64,000 nt of DNA from Membranipora membranacea (GCA_914767715.1 OU612066.1:20620283-20684282); one strand, 5' to 3'; positions 12,518 through 24,249 are shown, numbered from the stretch's first letter. A program made the numbers and translations. Notes: a model not told the origin generated them from the letters alone.

Positions 12518-15500
12518 AGCTGTCATTCCATAAAACATTTGTTATCGGAAGAAGAATTTATTTAGAAAATTGCAAACCTTCAATTCAACGTACTAGTGAT
12601 TAGCGTGATATAATTTTCTCTGATATCATTTGACAGCGAGTCACGATGGAACGGTCTACAAAGACGCCCGAAATAACAGAGTTATCACAGAGATCGACAT
12701 GGCATTCTCAATACGTGACTACGAGAGAAACAGCTTGGTAAGGCTAGTTCTTGCCTACCTCAATCTTTTCCTGTTCCCATTCAAGTTTATAGATAGAATA
12801 CAGGGTAGTAATTAAGACAAAATCATAGGGGAGGCGAAAATTGGTAACAATGGGGTGAGGTGCTGTCACGTCCACCTGCAGGGCCTTGGCCAGCCAAATC
12901 AAAAGCAGTAACAAAAGTCTCAAATGATCATATTTGGAGGTGATTCATTCAATTACCCAGTTTATGGTTTTTTAGGCCACTTTATTTGACATTCAAGAGG
13001 AGTCAGAGTCTCCCTGCCTCCCCTTGAACTATGGGCCTGTCATATGTGCATATAATTATCTCAGCCGTTGTACATGATAGAGGGAAGACAAACCTAATAA
13101 CAATTTCTGTGTTTTATAGAATAGAGTGTCACCCAGCCGAAACAAGAGAAAAGCTATAATAGATAAAAAATGGAGTAATGGGAAGGTATATTACAGACTC
13201 AGCCAAGATTTCAGTAAGGTTCTAAACTGTGAATCAAAATTGTTCGATATCAGACACCTTTTTTACTTTATAATATAATCGAAATTTTGTGCGAAAAAAA
13301 GTTGAAAAAGAAAGAATTAATCAGAACAAATTTAGAAAGTACCACATGATTGAAAGATGTGTCATTGATAAATAATTGAGGTGATTATGATTAATATAAA
13401 TTATAAATAATATATATATTTAGAATATTTAAGCTTAATAAATATTAAGATAAAAATTTAGATAACATTTGAAGAAGTTTAATAATTGTAATAATTATTT
13501 AGATGAAAATCTTAATAAAAAATTATTAGGAGGATTTAAAAAATTATATCAATAGAAATGAGATTTTCAAAAAAATATCGTTGTTTTCTTTATTTCTATT
13601 AATATTTTGCTGTTCATTTTTACCTTCAAGGTGATTCTGAAAAGTCGGTGATTATGAGCGCGATCAATGAATACCAGGAAAACTCGTGTGTGAGGTTTGT
13701 TGAATGGAACGGAGAGAGCCATTATGTGACTATATATAAAGATGTTGGCTGCTGGTCGTATGTTGGGCGGCAAGGAGGGGAACAGCACCTCAGTCTTGGC
13801 GAAGGGTGTGTCTATGTATGTATAATATTAATTATTTTATTTTTTTTAGTTTATTTATTTATTGTATTATTTGTGGTCAACCTTTTCCGAAACTTTGTAC
13901 AGGTACTTTCATTTTTGAGATGCAGAACAAAGTTTTTTTTGTTTTTTTTAGAGAGAACCTATATTAATTCCATCATGTGTTTTAACCACTGTTTGGTGAC
14001 AATATACACAAAAGATAGCATAACGGTTGATGCTGTTATTCATTATATTCTAATCTCCGTCTATGTGATCATAGAAAGAAGTGGTGATACATGAGCTGGG
14101 ACACGCGATTGGATTCTTCCATGAGCATTCACGACCAGATCGGGATGAGTATGTCGAGATCAATACTGAAAATATGGAGGAGAGGAATTATCAGAACTTT
14201 TATAAGTATAGAGACACGAAGATCAACACATATCAGACAATGTACGACTATGCAAGCCTGATGCATTTTGGTCCTAATGTAAGTCAAGTTGTTTTGGGAC
14301 AGCTGTCACTTTGATGGTTGATTAAAATAAGATGGTCATTTCACAATATGTGTTGCCTTAAGCGCGCGACCGCAATATCTGCGCCAGGTTGCTCTCTGTT
14401 TGCAGGTAGGTAGCAGCACACCTAGGGGCCAAACAAACCCCAGTAGTCGATAGACTGCAGTGAGATACGAAACCACGGCCTTCAACACTTGGACTGGCGC
14501 TCCAACCAACTGAGCCACTTCCATGTTATAGGCCCAAACTTTGCAACGCCACAAGACACCAAACATCAAAATTAGCTTTCCAGGAATGAAATACCATAAT
14601 TCAATATTTTTGAGCACGAAACCCAGAGTCCATCCACACCCAGAAGAGTTCAAAACCCATACTAACAAGCAAGAATCCATCTATCAAGTATCACCTGAAC
14701 TAAAATTGTAAAAATTGATGGGATTCTTTGATATAGAGATGATTTTTTACTTCACAGGCTTTCAGCAAAAACGGACAGCCAACCATCACTGCTAGGCATT
14801 CATACTTCCAGGACAAAATGGGAAAGCGTGAAGGATTGTCTTTCCATGATATCAAGCTAGCTAATCTCATGTACAATTGTGCTGCAGGTAAATATTTTCC
14901 TCATTTATATCATACTTTATCATACTGATTCTCGTGATCTGACTGGGCATGTAGATCACTGATAAACTAGGCTATCATTACTACAAATGTGATGTTGTAG
15001 GGCCCACATGAGTTTAGTTTTGGGTTCTGATAGTAATATTGGTCAGAGAGAATGACACCACTTGCAGAATGACAGCCCTTATATTAATAGATAAGCATCA
15101 AGGGCGAATAGTAACAGTAGAAGATTTCTCTGTCTAACAATTCTGCACGCAATGGAATAAGTAGCCACCAGAGCAGGTGACCAATCAACTGACTTTGGAG
15201 TTTGCAGAGATCAGATCAGGCCTCAGAGCAGTGCATGCGCACAATGCATTATTATACTGAGAATTTGAGAAATTTAATAGCGTGTTTACACAGACAAAAC
15301 TCAACAATTTTCAAGTGCTGAATAATCAATAAGGTTTGATTCCCCGCGCCGTCCGTCCTTTCTGATTTGGCACTGGCAAGCTATCTATCCTAGCCAGGTC
15401 TGTTCCGATCAGGACCATAAATACAGGAGTTCTACTGCGTGCTTGCATGTAGTATAAATATCCCCTTCTGCCTCTTTGAAAAAGATTAGGCAAGCCACCT

Positions 15501-15709
15501 GCTCATAAGGGGGCCCGTTAAATATGTCAAATAAGGCCTAGTGTAAAGAGATAGAAGTAGAGAAAAATAATAACAATATGTCTTTTGCAGCAAATGAATG
15601 TCCGGAGAGAAACTGCGGAGGTAAAAAGAGGTTTCAGGGTCCGGATTGTTCTTGCTGGTGCTGTAGGGGAAATTATATCAGCGGGCCGGCTGCCCGCAAA
15701 AACTGTTAG
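11718..15709 (+). CDS. Astacin metalloprotease A (Met-turn Tyr replaced by Phe)
   Basis: Eight exons: 11718-11747, 11994-12090, 12637-12737, 13120-13213, 13631-13815, 14075-14278, 14758-14887, 15591-15709 (TAG), joining to 319 residues. Order: signal peptide (MGNATALLLLVTCFLAEIAG), propeptide starting NGQQKTIDQ, a dibasic cleavage site RNKR before KAIIDKKW, then the astacin domain. The zinc site HELGHAIGFFHEHSRPDRD (residues 175-193) is intact with the catalytic Glu. The Met-turn reads SLMHF (Phe 234, codon 14267-14269) where astacins normally have SxMHY; that Tyr helps stabilise the transition state, so activity may be altered. A 38-residue Cys-rich tail (7 Cys, core FQGPDCSCWCC) follows. 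Such enzymes are secreted and act on matrix or prey proteins. Intron phases are identical to gene B, so they are tandem paralogues. Confidence 0.93.
11861..11960. repeat. Interspersed repeat in astacin A intron 1
   Basis: About 100 bp resembling, in reverse complement, the sequence at 28447-28545 behind astacin gene B. Shared blocks include gcctgtcttga and acaaagctt. It is a diverged mobile-element copy of unknown class. Confidence 0.5.
12480..12518. repeat. (TA)n microsatellite
   Basis: An almost uninterrupted AT dinucleotide run lies in intron 2 of astacin gene A. Confidence 0.9.
14353..14527 (-). mobile_element. tRNA-derived SINE, intact at the hAT insertion site
   Basis: In the reverse complement a tRNA-like head has an A-box region (gtggctcagttggttggagc) near 14500-14520 and a decayed B box near 14462-14477. 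The body continues to about 14353. The same body (caggttgc...tttgcaggtaggt, then aaaccccagtagt) occurs at 53.3-54.2 and 62.9-63.8 kb, where it is split by a hAT element. This copy shows the unoccupied site. It lies in intron 6 of astacin gene A, antisense to it. Confidence 0.7.
14920..15260 (+). repeat. Interspersed repeat R1, copy 1
   Basis: About 340 bp in intron 7 of astacin A matches, in reverse complement, 26430-26800 in the intron of astacin B. Shared blocks at both ends include gatctgactgggcatgtaga with cactgataaactagg, and the motif with gcatgcgca. It is likely a non-autonomous transposon; no coding capacity is seen. Confidence 0.7.
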
Positions 15710-17607
15710 ACATGGCAAGGCACAGAAACAGGATGATATTTTGAACAAGTTTGTTTCCTCTGTGGTGGCGGAGTGCTACTGCAAAAGTCAGGTACTGAGG
15801 TGCCGTGCGGCGGCTTGATACAGAGCTTTTTGGGTATCCTTCCGCACTTAAAAAATGAAAAAACTTGTTATAGATGATACGGCGGTCATATTTGAATTTA
15901 TTCCAACACTGCTTAACTATACTGTAATCATAACAGTAACAACAGCTTTTTTATATTATATTATATTCATATTATATTATTTTCATAACAATATTATATT
16001 TTTATAACATATTTCATTCTAGAAAGCCTTATTGCAATATTACGTGTGACAATACAAATCTATAACCATTCATATTTTTCCTCACCTATTTTCTGTTTCT
16101 TATTTAATGGCACTTCTGAAAAACATTTGCTGAAAAATGATATAGATGCCAATAAAGTTGCATTGATGAGGATATTTTATGAAATGCAATCTTGGTCAGA
16201 TGTTGTTGAAGTTTGAGAGAAATAATCAAGTAATCAAACATTTTGTATTATTTTCAAAGTTCTGCAAAAGTTCTTCTTATTATTCCATCTTTTGTTAGAC
16301 CTTGTCCTTTCGTGCTTCGGTAATACATACAGATAATAGCAAGTAAGATACATTTTACCTGCATTTGAAGTTCCCCTGTCGGACTGTCACAGCAGAGCGA
16401 CTCCACGCAGGAAAATAAAATCATTATTAATCGTAGAATATATATCGTGTACTATTGTTCAATTTGAAAAACTATAACTTTATTTCTTTATGCTTAAACC
16501 AAGTAATATATGAAATCACGGATGACAAATATTGCTATTACGTACAAGTGATTTCAAATGTAAAAATGTACAGGAATATGAGAACTTATCTGCTCTAGAG
16601 CCTAGGTTTTGTTTATACAATTTAGTATGGGATGGCCTGAAGTTGTCTTACCGTTTGCCTTGCGATGAAGTGCACTGTACTTCTAAATGATGTCGTGTCA
16701 TACTCATGTACTCAGGTACTGTGTGTCTGTCAGTCTAAACACAATCAAAATTGTAATATAATGACTCACTGATATTCTAGCCAGCGTGCCATGGACACAT
16801 AACGCAGCCTGAATGTTTGCAATCAGTATTCTGGCAAAATCTGAGCTGTAAATATATAGTTCATTGTTTAATCGAATCTATAGTAAACCTGGCCTGATGA
16901 AGATGGGCTGATCTGCAATAAGACATGGTGAACTTTTTAGAAATCATATAGAAGCATAACACACCGGTAAGCGATATTTCTCTCTCATTTTTTCCTGCTT
17001 TTGTTGCAGCTATATTAATTACGTTTTACTTTTGATTGTTGCCTTTAAGTTCTTCTCACAATTATGTTTATTGTTTATGTATTTTTTTTATCATGTATTA
17101 TATATTATATTGTAGGTTTGCTATGAGTGTAATAAACAACCCAATTATGAAACGTGACTCACTGGCAGAGAGTTCTACGGAGTGCTAAAGGGATGATGTA
17201 CAAAGGGAAAACGGTATGGTTGATGTGACATTATGTATAAATGTGTTTAGATGATGTCGCGTTATGATAGTTTTGGTGTTCTAACAGCAAAACAGGTTCA
17301 TTTCCATTTTTTGATCTAAACCTAACTATTTCCCAATTTGATTGCAGATTTGTATGTATTTAGTCTCCATTTCCTAGCCGTGTCACACGGCTACTTTTTT
17401 GTAGCTGCATGACAAGGATATCCATTTTCCTATTACTGCGATAATCGATTACCGATAGTTTGACATGCTTCCCTGTAGTTCTTTGAGAGCGAATGTTTTG
17501 TGCATGTTTTTGGAAATGTCAATGAGACAGTACAGGGTCAAGAGTTCACCTTCTAGTTGTCCCCTTTGTCTTATTAATTAGGTACCTCTTTTTGCAGATG
17601 AATGCTG
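15710..17607. other. AT-rich intergenic spacer
   Basis: After astacin A there is an AT-rich stretch with TATTATAT runs near 15950-16010. No open frame with a recognisable domain and no clear repeat family member was found. Confidence 0.4.
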
Positions 17608-18364
17608 TCACGCCGAGTGCTTGGTCAGGTCTAACTGCACAAAATGAAAGCTCAGATCTTGGAGATTACTGAAGCTGGAATATTTGTGTTGTAACAGTAC
17701 CAAATATACATATACCTTAATGAAGCATGTAATAACAGTAGCAATAATAGTAACAATAATAGTAACAAAAATAGTTGGGAAAATTGACTTTCCTCTGTTT
17801 TTGGTATCTTTGCTACCGTTGGAGTTTTGAGGAGGTGAATCATCATCGACATCATCAGACTCACCATCAGAGCTTATGGTAAAGTCTTCTACTACGGTCC
17901 CTACACCAGTATCAAATACTTTAGACTCGCCTTTACCTTCCTGGGTCATCTCTGCTTTATCACGCTCTAAGGCTTCGGGGATTGCAATATCAGGTTTTCT
18001 GTTTACCCTCCAGACCTGGCTGGTTTACACCATCCGGTGTTGGTAGAGGAGCTGTAACTTTGACAGCCGGAACTTTTATAGTCTCTTGATAACTAGTTCA
18101 TCATCCGACTCGCCAGGCGAAGTCTTCAACTATAATCTCTATCGGCTCTGGCCCACCATTGGTGACGTGGGTGGGGAGTGCTTCCTTGGTGTTTTCTGGT
18201 TCAGCCTGCCAGGCCTGGGGTAAACAGATATCGGCCTTTCTGTTTACCCTCCAGACCTGGTTAGTTTTCTCATCTCTACGCCATCCGGTGTTATGTGGAG
18301 GAGATTTACCTCTCGACAGGTAAGATAGCCGCTGAAATACTCTGTCTGTGAAAAGTAAAAACAA
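17608..18364 (-). pseudogene. Decayed tandemly repeated coding segment, unknown family
   Basis: Two diverged copies of a roughly 200-bp coding-like unit lie on the minus strand (about 18303-18095 and 18050-17866). Copy 1 reads NTGWRRDEKTNQVWRVNRK then DICLPQAW and, later, IIVEDF. Copy 2 reads DIAIPEAL and VVEDFTISSDGESDDVDDD. Each keeps part of the frame: copy 2 has lost about 10 bases near TGW, which brings in a stop, and copy 1 shifts frame just after VEDF. After copy 2 come an acidic stretch and a hydrophobic segment (about IFPTIFVTIIVTIIATVITC) that could span a membrane. A plausible acceptor (ttttcacag) precedes copy 1 at about 18351. I do not recognise the family. It may be a dying exon pair of a membrane protein. 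Confidence 0.4.
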
Positions 18365-20284
18365 TGCTAATGCAAAAATAGAAATATGTATTTCACATTA
18401 GAACTTTTTTAAATAATAATAATATAAAAGCTTATTATTATGTATTTATTGAAGAACAGTGGTCCTTAAGTTGTACATGAGCTAAACTATCAACATTCAT
18501 ATAAATATGATAATCGTATAATAAGCCTTAGAGTCACAAAATAGCGAATTAAAAATATGTCATAGTGCAAGTAATAAAGTAATAGCTAATGCTTTAATCA
18601 TTATGATGTGGCAGATTTAAAGCAGACATTGCCAAGTGCAGAAAAACTGGTGGTGTAGAATATATGTTTTTTTTTGTTTTTTGCATCTAAATTACTGTTT
18701 TTGAGGGAGTCTGGCGCTGTTTCACTTCATTTTTGTTTGATATTGCCGTTGCATTGTCTTCTTTTCCTGAAAATGATATTTGTTCATCACTCTAGCAATA
18801 TGTATTATATTGATTTAGTTGCTTCCATACTTTGATAATAAACATTGTACCAGAGAGAGTAGATTTTCTATGGTCTCTGGTTGTCCTATGAAACTGAATA
18901 TTGTGTCAAAAATTTTATCTTACTGAGAAGTTGATCTTATGTGCTATATAATCTGTGTCATTTCTAGCATTTGGAGTTGCCTCTGATTGAAGTTTCCTTC
19001 CCTTATTATATGCTGTGAGATTTCACGTCTCTATGGCTTCTGCATCAAATGACTGTCCTTACTCCTTACCATCAAAAATCAGCATGATTCTTAATATCCA
19101 CCTGATCACGATTGACCTCACACCGTGCAAGACATCCTCTCAATAGAAAAATGATTCCGGACCTCTAAAAGACCAATCCTTCCCGGCACAAGCATCACCA
19201 AACATTTCAGAAGAGATGTTGCTGGTACAATTCTTCTTTCTTGTCCAATGTGTCCTATTAATGAGGCACCCAAATTATTATGTTAAATTTTTCTTCTTGG
19301 TCTCAACGAGGTTAAATATCTTATCTTATAACAAATTCTCTTCCACACGGATGTAAAATTTGCAGTGTTTCCTTTCTTCGTCTATATCTGTTGACAACCC
19401 AGTTTTACATTATTAGGACTTAATTTTTAAAATCACTTAATCACTTAATCTTTAAATTGTATATTTTGTGTTTATGATAAACACATGTATTCAGAAACCC
19501 ATATACAGTGCCTTAAAACACATATCCAAAATCTTATTATCCTAAAATAGAAGAAATGGCTGAATTCCAGCCCTTACTTTCTAATACATGTGGATAGGAA
19601 AACCAGCTGAGGGTGTGGTGGTGCCCCTATTTACATTTTATTTTACTGACATTTACCAGAAAAGCTAGGAGTGAAATAAACTGAGTAAAACAAATAAACA
19701 AATAGGTCCAACACCTCTATTTATTTCCCCATTGCCTTACATGCAAACTATGTTGACTTGTCACCTCAATAGGCCTGCTTCAGGTTCTTTCAATTCTTTA
19801 ACCATACCACTCAAAATGATGGAATACTTCTGCTCTTCCATATTGGTGACTATGGGTTGAAAATTCGTTGTCAGAATTTTTCAGTGGCCCCATATGTAAG
19901 ACCATTGCACTTATCACACATTTCCGGTCTAATTTTCATTAGCCAAACCGTATGCAATGATCTTCCAAAATGATTTTGCAAAGACAAAGACCAAGTACCA
20001 AAGCACCAAGTCCAAAGCCTCATTTGTATAATTATATAACACAATTAAAACTAGCTACGCCAAAGCTACGTCAATTTTTTTATTATGCATGCATGGATAA
20101 TTGAAAATATTAATACCTACAAAGGTAGGTCAGTAGGCAATAATAAAAACTAAGACCAAGTACCAAAGCACCAAGTCCAAAGGCTCAAGTGTATAAATAT
20201 ATAACATAATTAAAACTAGCTACGTCAAATGAGGAGATGAGGAAGACGAAGAGGGTATCAGGTGGGAAGGTTTGTGCCATGGAC
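18365..20284. other. AT-rich spacer with a 75-bp direct repeat
   Basis: No coding region was recognised. At 19987-20057 and 20152-20226 a direct repeat containing accaagtaccaaagcacc and aattaaaactagctacg occurs twice, 165 bp apart. Confidence 0.5.
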
Positions 20285-20510
20285 CTGCATTCCTGCAAGT
20301 CTGTCATCCAAGTAACACCCAAAACCTAAACTGGAGAATTTATTCAACCATTCATCTCACACCAATGAACTAAACCTTTAGTTCATTGCTCACACAACTT
20401 AATCGCCAGATTCACCTAATACAAAATAAAGAGTCTGTTATCCATTCCCCTTAAGTTTTGTGGCATTTATTCCTGCAGTATTTCTTGTATTATATAAAGC
20501 CTATGAAAGC
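20285..20510. repeat. Interspersed repeat R2, copy 1
   Basis: Shares ordered blocks with about 55840-56000: a ctgcaagtctgt-type start, cctaaactggagaat, aataaagagtctgttatcc, and a block containing tggcatttatt. It ends directly upstream of the FAM185A-like exon. No inverted ends were identified. Confidence 0.55.
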
Positions 20511-20551
20511 AGCTAATCCATGCTCCTGATTGCTTATGTTAATTGCTGTAG

Positions 20552-20776
20552 GGTCTGTCGAAGGAAGTCTAACAGCCAGGAACACACAGGGTGATATGGA
20601 TATACATTTAACTAATCATACTAAGGTAGAAGTAACAGCACAGTCTGGTCATGTCAACATCACTGTACCGCAGACAGTGTCTAGTCAGGTGGAGATAATC
20701 ACTGAGGATTTAGGTGTGGATGACTCACTGATATTAGATATACAATCAAGAGATATGAAAGCTACATCTATTGAAG
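20552..20776 (+). CDS. FAM185A-like exon (DUF4097/adhesin-type beta-repeat)
   Basis: One exon bounded by a tgctgtag acceptor and a G|gttggt donor. It encodes about 74 residues beginning SVEGSLTARNTQGDMDIHL and continuing with VEVTAQSGHVNITVPQTVSS. The GSLxAxxxQGDxDI and SGxxxVxVP pattern is that of the C-terminal half of the FAM185A family, whose function is poorly known. The next acceptor (20894) leads to a stop after four codons in the expected phase. No upstream exon was recognised, so this is either part of a gene with unusual exons or a relic. Confidence 0.5.
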
Positions 20777-20901
20777 GTTGGTTATCCTAAGTGACTTTAT
20801 CCATTAGAGGTTCACCAAACACTGTCTTGAGAAACAAACCTCGGTTTTGGAAAATCATTAAAAAATATTTCTCAATGATGAGGTGATTTCACAGGCCATA
20901 A

Positions 20902-21075
20902 GGTTTGAACTGCCACCTGAAAGCAGATATCACTGCTGACAATATGGCTGCTGTAAGTATCTTAGGGCTAGCTGGTGATTTGAAGAGAAAGTATTCCAAT
21001 GCTACAGATACTCACATTGCTGCTAAGATAGATTGGCTTGAGAAAATAGATAGTGCAATGATGCATCACTCATAA
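20902..21075 (+). other. Short open frame, unassigned
   Basis: A 57-codon open stretch starting right after a TAA reads GLNCHLKADITADNMAAVSI and ends KIDWLEKIDSAMMHHS. The composition looks protein-like and it follows the FAM185A-like exon, but it is not in the phase that exon requires. It could be a frame-shifted last exon or a transposon fragment. Confidence 0.25.
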
Positions 21076-22257
21076 GCTTTATTTAGACAATCTGTTTCTT
21101 ATAATGTGAAACTTTAAAACATTATTTCCTTTTCTCATGCAGCCACCCTGCTATATATATATATACTTTATTATTGCCGATCAAAGTCAATGACAAAAAA
21201 AGACCACATGAATAAATAAATAAAAACAAAGCATTCAGGTGTAGTTATGAAAAATCCTGTTTTAAACGCAGTCTATTTAAATATCTCATCTCACTTATAT
21301 AGTTTTCTTCTTTTTTTTTCTCTCTTTTCTGTTTTGGCACTAAATGTAAAACATTTTGCCCAAAATCATTTAGACTGCCAAATAAAGTATTCAAAAAAAA
21401 AAAAAAAATATCGTTGTCTATTAAATATCATTGTCTATTAAAAAAATTCCACAATAATAATAATGCTGTCCTATTTATAGAAGGGTGGTCTCTGGCTTCC
21501 AAAAATATTTTGCACGGATGGTTAAACTTTGCAATAATAGCGAAAACAAAGAATATCATGATGTATTTTTAGCCCTCCGAGCTTTAGTAAAGAAAGTCTC
21601 TCTTGATTCTGCATATGCGCAAACTGTTGAGACATTCATTGGCATCTGCAGCATAGGGCCCGAATTAACCTAGACTGAATACCTAAATTTGGAAAACAAT
21701 GAAAACCCATAATTTTGAAATATTTGGGCCACAGAGGAACACTGGTTTTGGTATCTTATAACCTTGAATCCTGGGAGTTGCCTCTCATGGTGGAAGGCGT
21801 CACCATCCACATCCCCACCATCTCTGTGATAATAATAATAATAATAATAATAATGTAAACTTTATTCATCCAACCAGTATACCAATGAGGTTGTGATTTA
21901 CATAAGATAAGCATGAATAGTTGTTTTTCTCAGTCAGGTAAACAATTTTGCAAAAGAATGATACTAAAGATGACAATAATACGTTATCACATCATAAATT
22001 AGTCAAGCATGTTGAGGAGATGGGCTATGACACAAGTCTATCATGAAGGCATATACATATGCACTGAGAAAATAGTACAGCAGAGACTGCGAATAGGACA
22101 ATGTTCTCTAGTAAACAAATTGAGAAAAAAAAATTAATAGCATTTGAACTCTATCTGAATTCGTTTACAAGGTACATTAGTTAACTTTGCCTATAATTTG
22201 CTTACTACTGACTGAGACTGACTGACTGACTGAGAACAGCCACAAGACTAGAAACGG
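21076..22257. other. Spacer with AAT microsatellite
   Basis: An (AAT)n tract lies at 21828-21854 and a (ctga)n run at about 22208-22232. The open frame at 21485-21673 has no recognisable domain. Nothing else is supported. Confidence 0.4.
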
Positions 22258-22292
22258 ATCGCTTCTCAGCCTATTGGCTAAAATCAAAGTGC
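22258..22292 (+). ncRNA. U2 snRNA 5'-end-like fragment
   Basis: The 35 bases starting atcgcttctcagcct and ending with ggctaaaatcaaagtg match the very 5' end of metazoan U2 snRNA with three substitutions and one extra A. The similarity stops after this region; the branch-site recognition sequence and Sm site are not seen. It is therefore a retropseudogene or the head of an snRNA-derived SINE, not a working U2 gene. Confidence 0.6.
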
Positions 22293-22520
22293 CAATGGCC
22301 GATTACTGCCAATGGCCGATTAGTGCCAGTTCAGTTTTGGCAGCTCGCTGCACACCTACGTTCAGGAGGTCTTCCATGGCCTTCTAGGATGTATCACATT
22401 CTCAGTATGATGATTTAGAGCACCTTGCGTCCCTCTTTAGGGGCAGCCTAAACCATCTGTTTCTTAATAAACAGCAAGACTAGAGACGGACCGGGCTAAG
22501 TCTAAAACCTATCCTTTATA

Positions 22521-22855
22521 CCCTATAGGAGTTTAATTTAGCTAGAGTTTAATTTCGCTACTATGGTGAGTGAGTTTAATTTAAGATACACTAAATTAAA
22601 AAGAAATGTCCAAGCTGGGATTCAAATCCAGGGCATAACCTTCCATCTGATTGCAAGGCAGACACTTAGACCGCTACACCACACTGACTTGCATGCATAG
22701 GTTAGGTGTATTCCTGTATAATTGTACATTATTTATGAAACTGAGTGGTGTTTATTGCTTAGGAAGTAATCTCCGCTATCATACAAATTTCGCTATTTAG
22801 GCAAAAAACGCGAAAAGCGAATCCTAAATGCCGCGAAAACTAAACTCCTATAGGG
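22521..22855. mobile_element. TA-flanked MITE with an internal tRNA-like segment
   Basis: The ends are inverted repeats CCCTATAGGAGTTTA (22521-22535) and its exact complement (22841-22855), flanked on both sides by TA, as expected for Tc1/mariner-type insertion. The interior (about 22620-22695, minus strand) holds a tRNA-like block: A-box region tggtgtagcggtctaag, anticodon-like loop cttgcaa, long variable-arm-like stretch, and B box ggatttgaatccc. There is no coding capacity. Confidence 0.7.
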
Positions 22856-23742
22856 TATTAATTTATCCACAAGTAATACAATTAAATACACTGAAACTTG
22901 AACAGAAACCAAATTTATAATTTCTGATCATGTAATTTGGATGACTTTAAATGCACACTGTCTTTGCGTCCGTGATCTGCACTATTCATGCGGATGTTTT
23001 AAGCAGCAGGAAAAAATCAAAAGAAAAACCAAAAGAAGATTTGATTAGTTTTAAAATTGGCAGCTTTCCTTGTTTGACTTCTGTTAGCAATTAAGAATTA
23101 AGGATGTCCAGCAAGATCAAATTTAAAAATAATCATTGTTCATATTGCAATAACAAGGTACTGACCTTTGTTTAGTGTGATGCAAGATGAGGTCAGGGGG
23201 AATTTCTGTTAGTTTTTACCTCAAAAAGTTTTCCCCATGTCAATGTTTAGTGCTGGAGGTCACAAAGATGGTTACTTCTTCGTTGTTTTCATGGATGTCG
23301 GCATCAGTGAGGAGAGCTATGAAATATAAGCTGACTAAGTCTAGTCAGCATCGGGCACAGTTCCAAATCCAAATCCACAATAGTTGACAAAAATGACCTC
23401 AGACAAGGAACTATGGTTTATTTGCCAAGTTTAAACAGGAAAGTCCCGCAATCATGACTTGCCAAAAAATTTGTTGCAAATCCATGCGAACAAAGCAAAG
23501 GTGTGCTTCAACGTGCATGCACTCAAAGAACCTACCAGTGGGTGTCGGCTGAATGTGCAAAGGTTTGTCTTTTTTCTCAAATGCATTTAGAACAATTTTC
23601 TATTTTATGTGGTATGTTTGTGAAAGCATTTTGCTTCAAGTGCGGTATTGCCACATTTCAAAGACTGGTATTCTTGGTTGTTGGACCTGCAAAACAGCAG
23701 TAAGACTGTTTATATGAACCCTCTACCGTTGTTTGTATTTCG
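22856..23742. other. Spacer without recognised features
   Basis: Open frames of 66 codons at 23187 and 23503 have no domain resemblance and no splice context. Nothing else is supported. Confidence 0.4.
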
Positions 23743-23959
23743 ATGACTTATGAATCTGTTTTTAAATCGTTTATATAAATAACCTTTTCGCTTTTCCAAT
23801 TATATGAGGGTTTCTAAAAAAGAAACTGCTACACGACTTTCCTTGTGAACATGACTTATGAATCTGTTTTTAAATCGTTTATATAATTAACCTTTTCGCT
23901 TTTCCAATTAAATGAGGTTTTCTAAGAAAGAAACTGCTACACGACTTTTCCTTGTGAAC
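23743..23959. repeat. Tandem duplication of 108 bp upstream of astacin B
   Basis: Copy 1 is 23743-23850 and copy 2 is 23851-23959. Both begin atgacttatgaatctg and end with cttgtgaac, differing at a handful of sites. It lies about 0.3 kb upstream of the astacin B start, in its likely upstream regulatory region. Confidence 0.9.
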
Positions 23960-24171
23960 GGGGAGAGCTTGTTAAATTATTCATCACTTGGCATTCATCA
24001 CTTGGCATATCCTTAGCTTAGGTTACACAATATGACGGAGCTCCATATTTGGAAAGAGATAATTCCACCCTTATACATAAAATGAGGAAGCAAAACGTAT
24101 CATTTTAAGTACGTCAGCATGTCCCTCCCAATTGGCTGTCATCCTCTTATAGAAATGAAGGCTGCCTCAGA

Positions 24172-24179
24172 TATAAAAG
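24172..24179 (+). promoter_or_regulatory. TATA box of astacin gene B
   Basis: TATAAAAG is 78 bases upstream of the ATG at 24250. An ATTGG (inverted CCAAT) element lies about 40 bases further upstream. Confidence 0.65.
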
Positions 24180-24249
24180 AATCTGATGTACCACACACAA
24201 GACGTTGCTTCGAAATACGAGAAGTTACACTGGTTCATTACATTTAATC

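Noticed and set aside
21485-21673. 62-codon plus-strand frame
   Set aside because: No recognisable motif or splice context, so not called as a gene.
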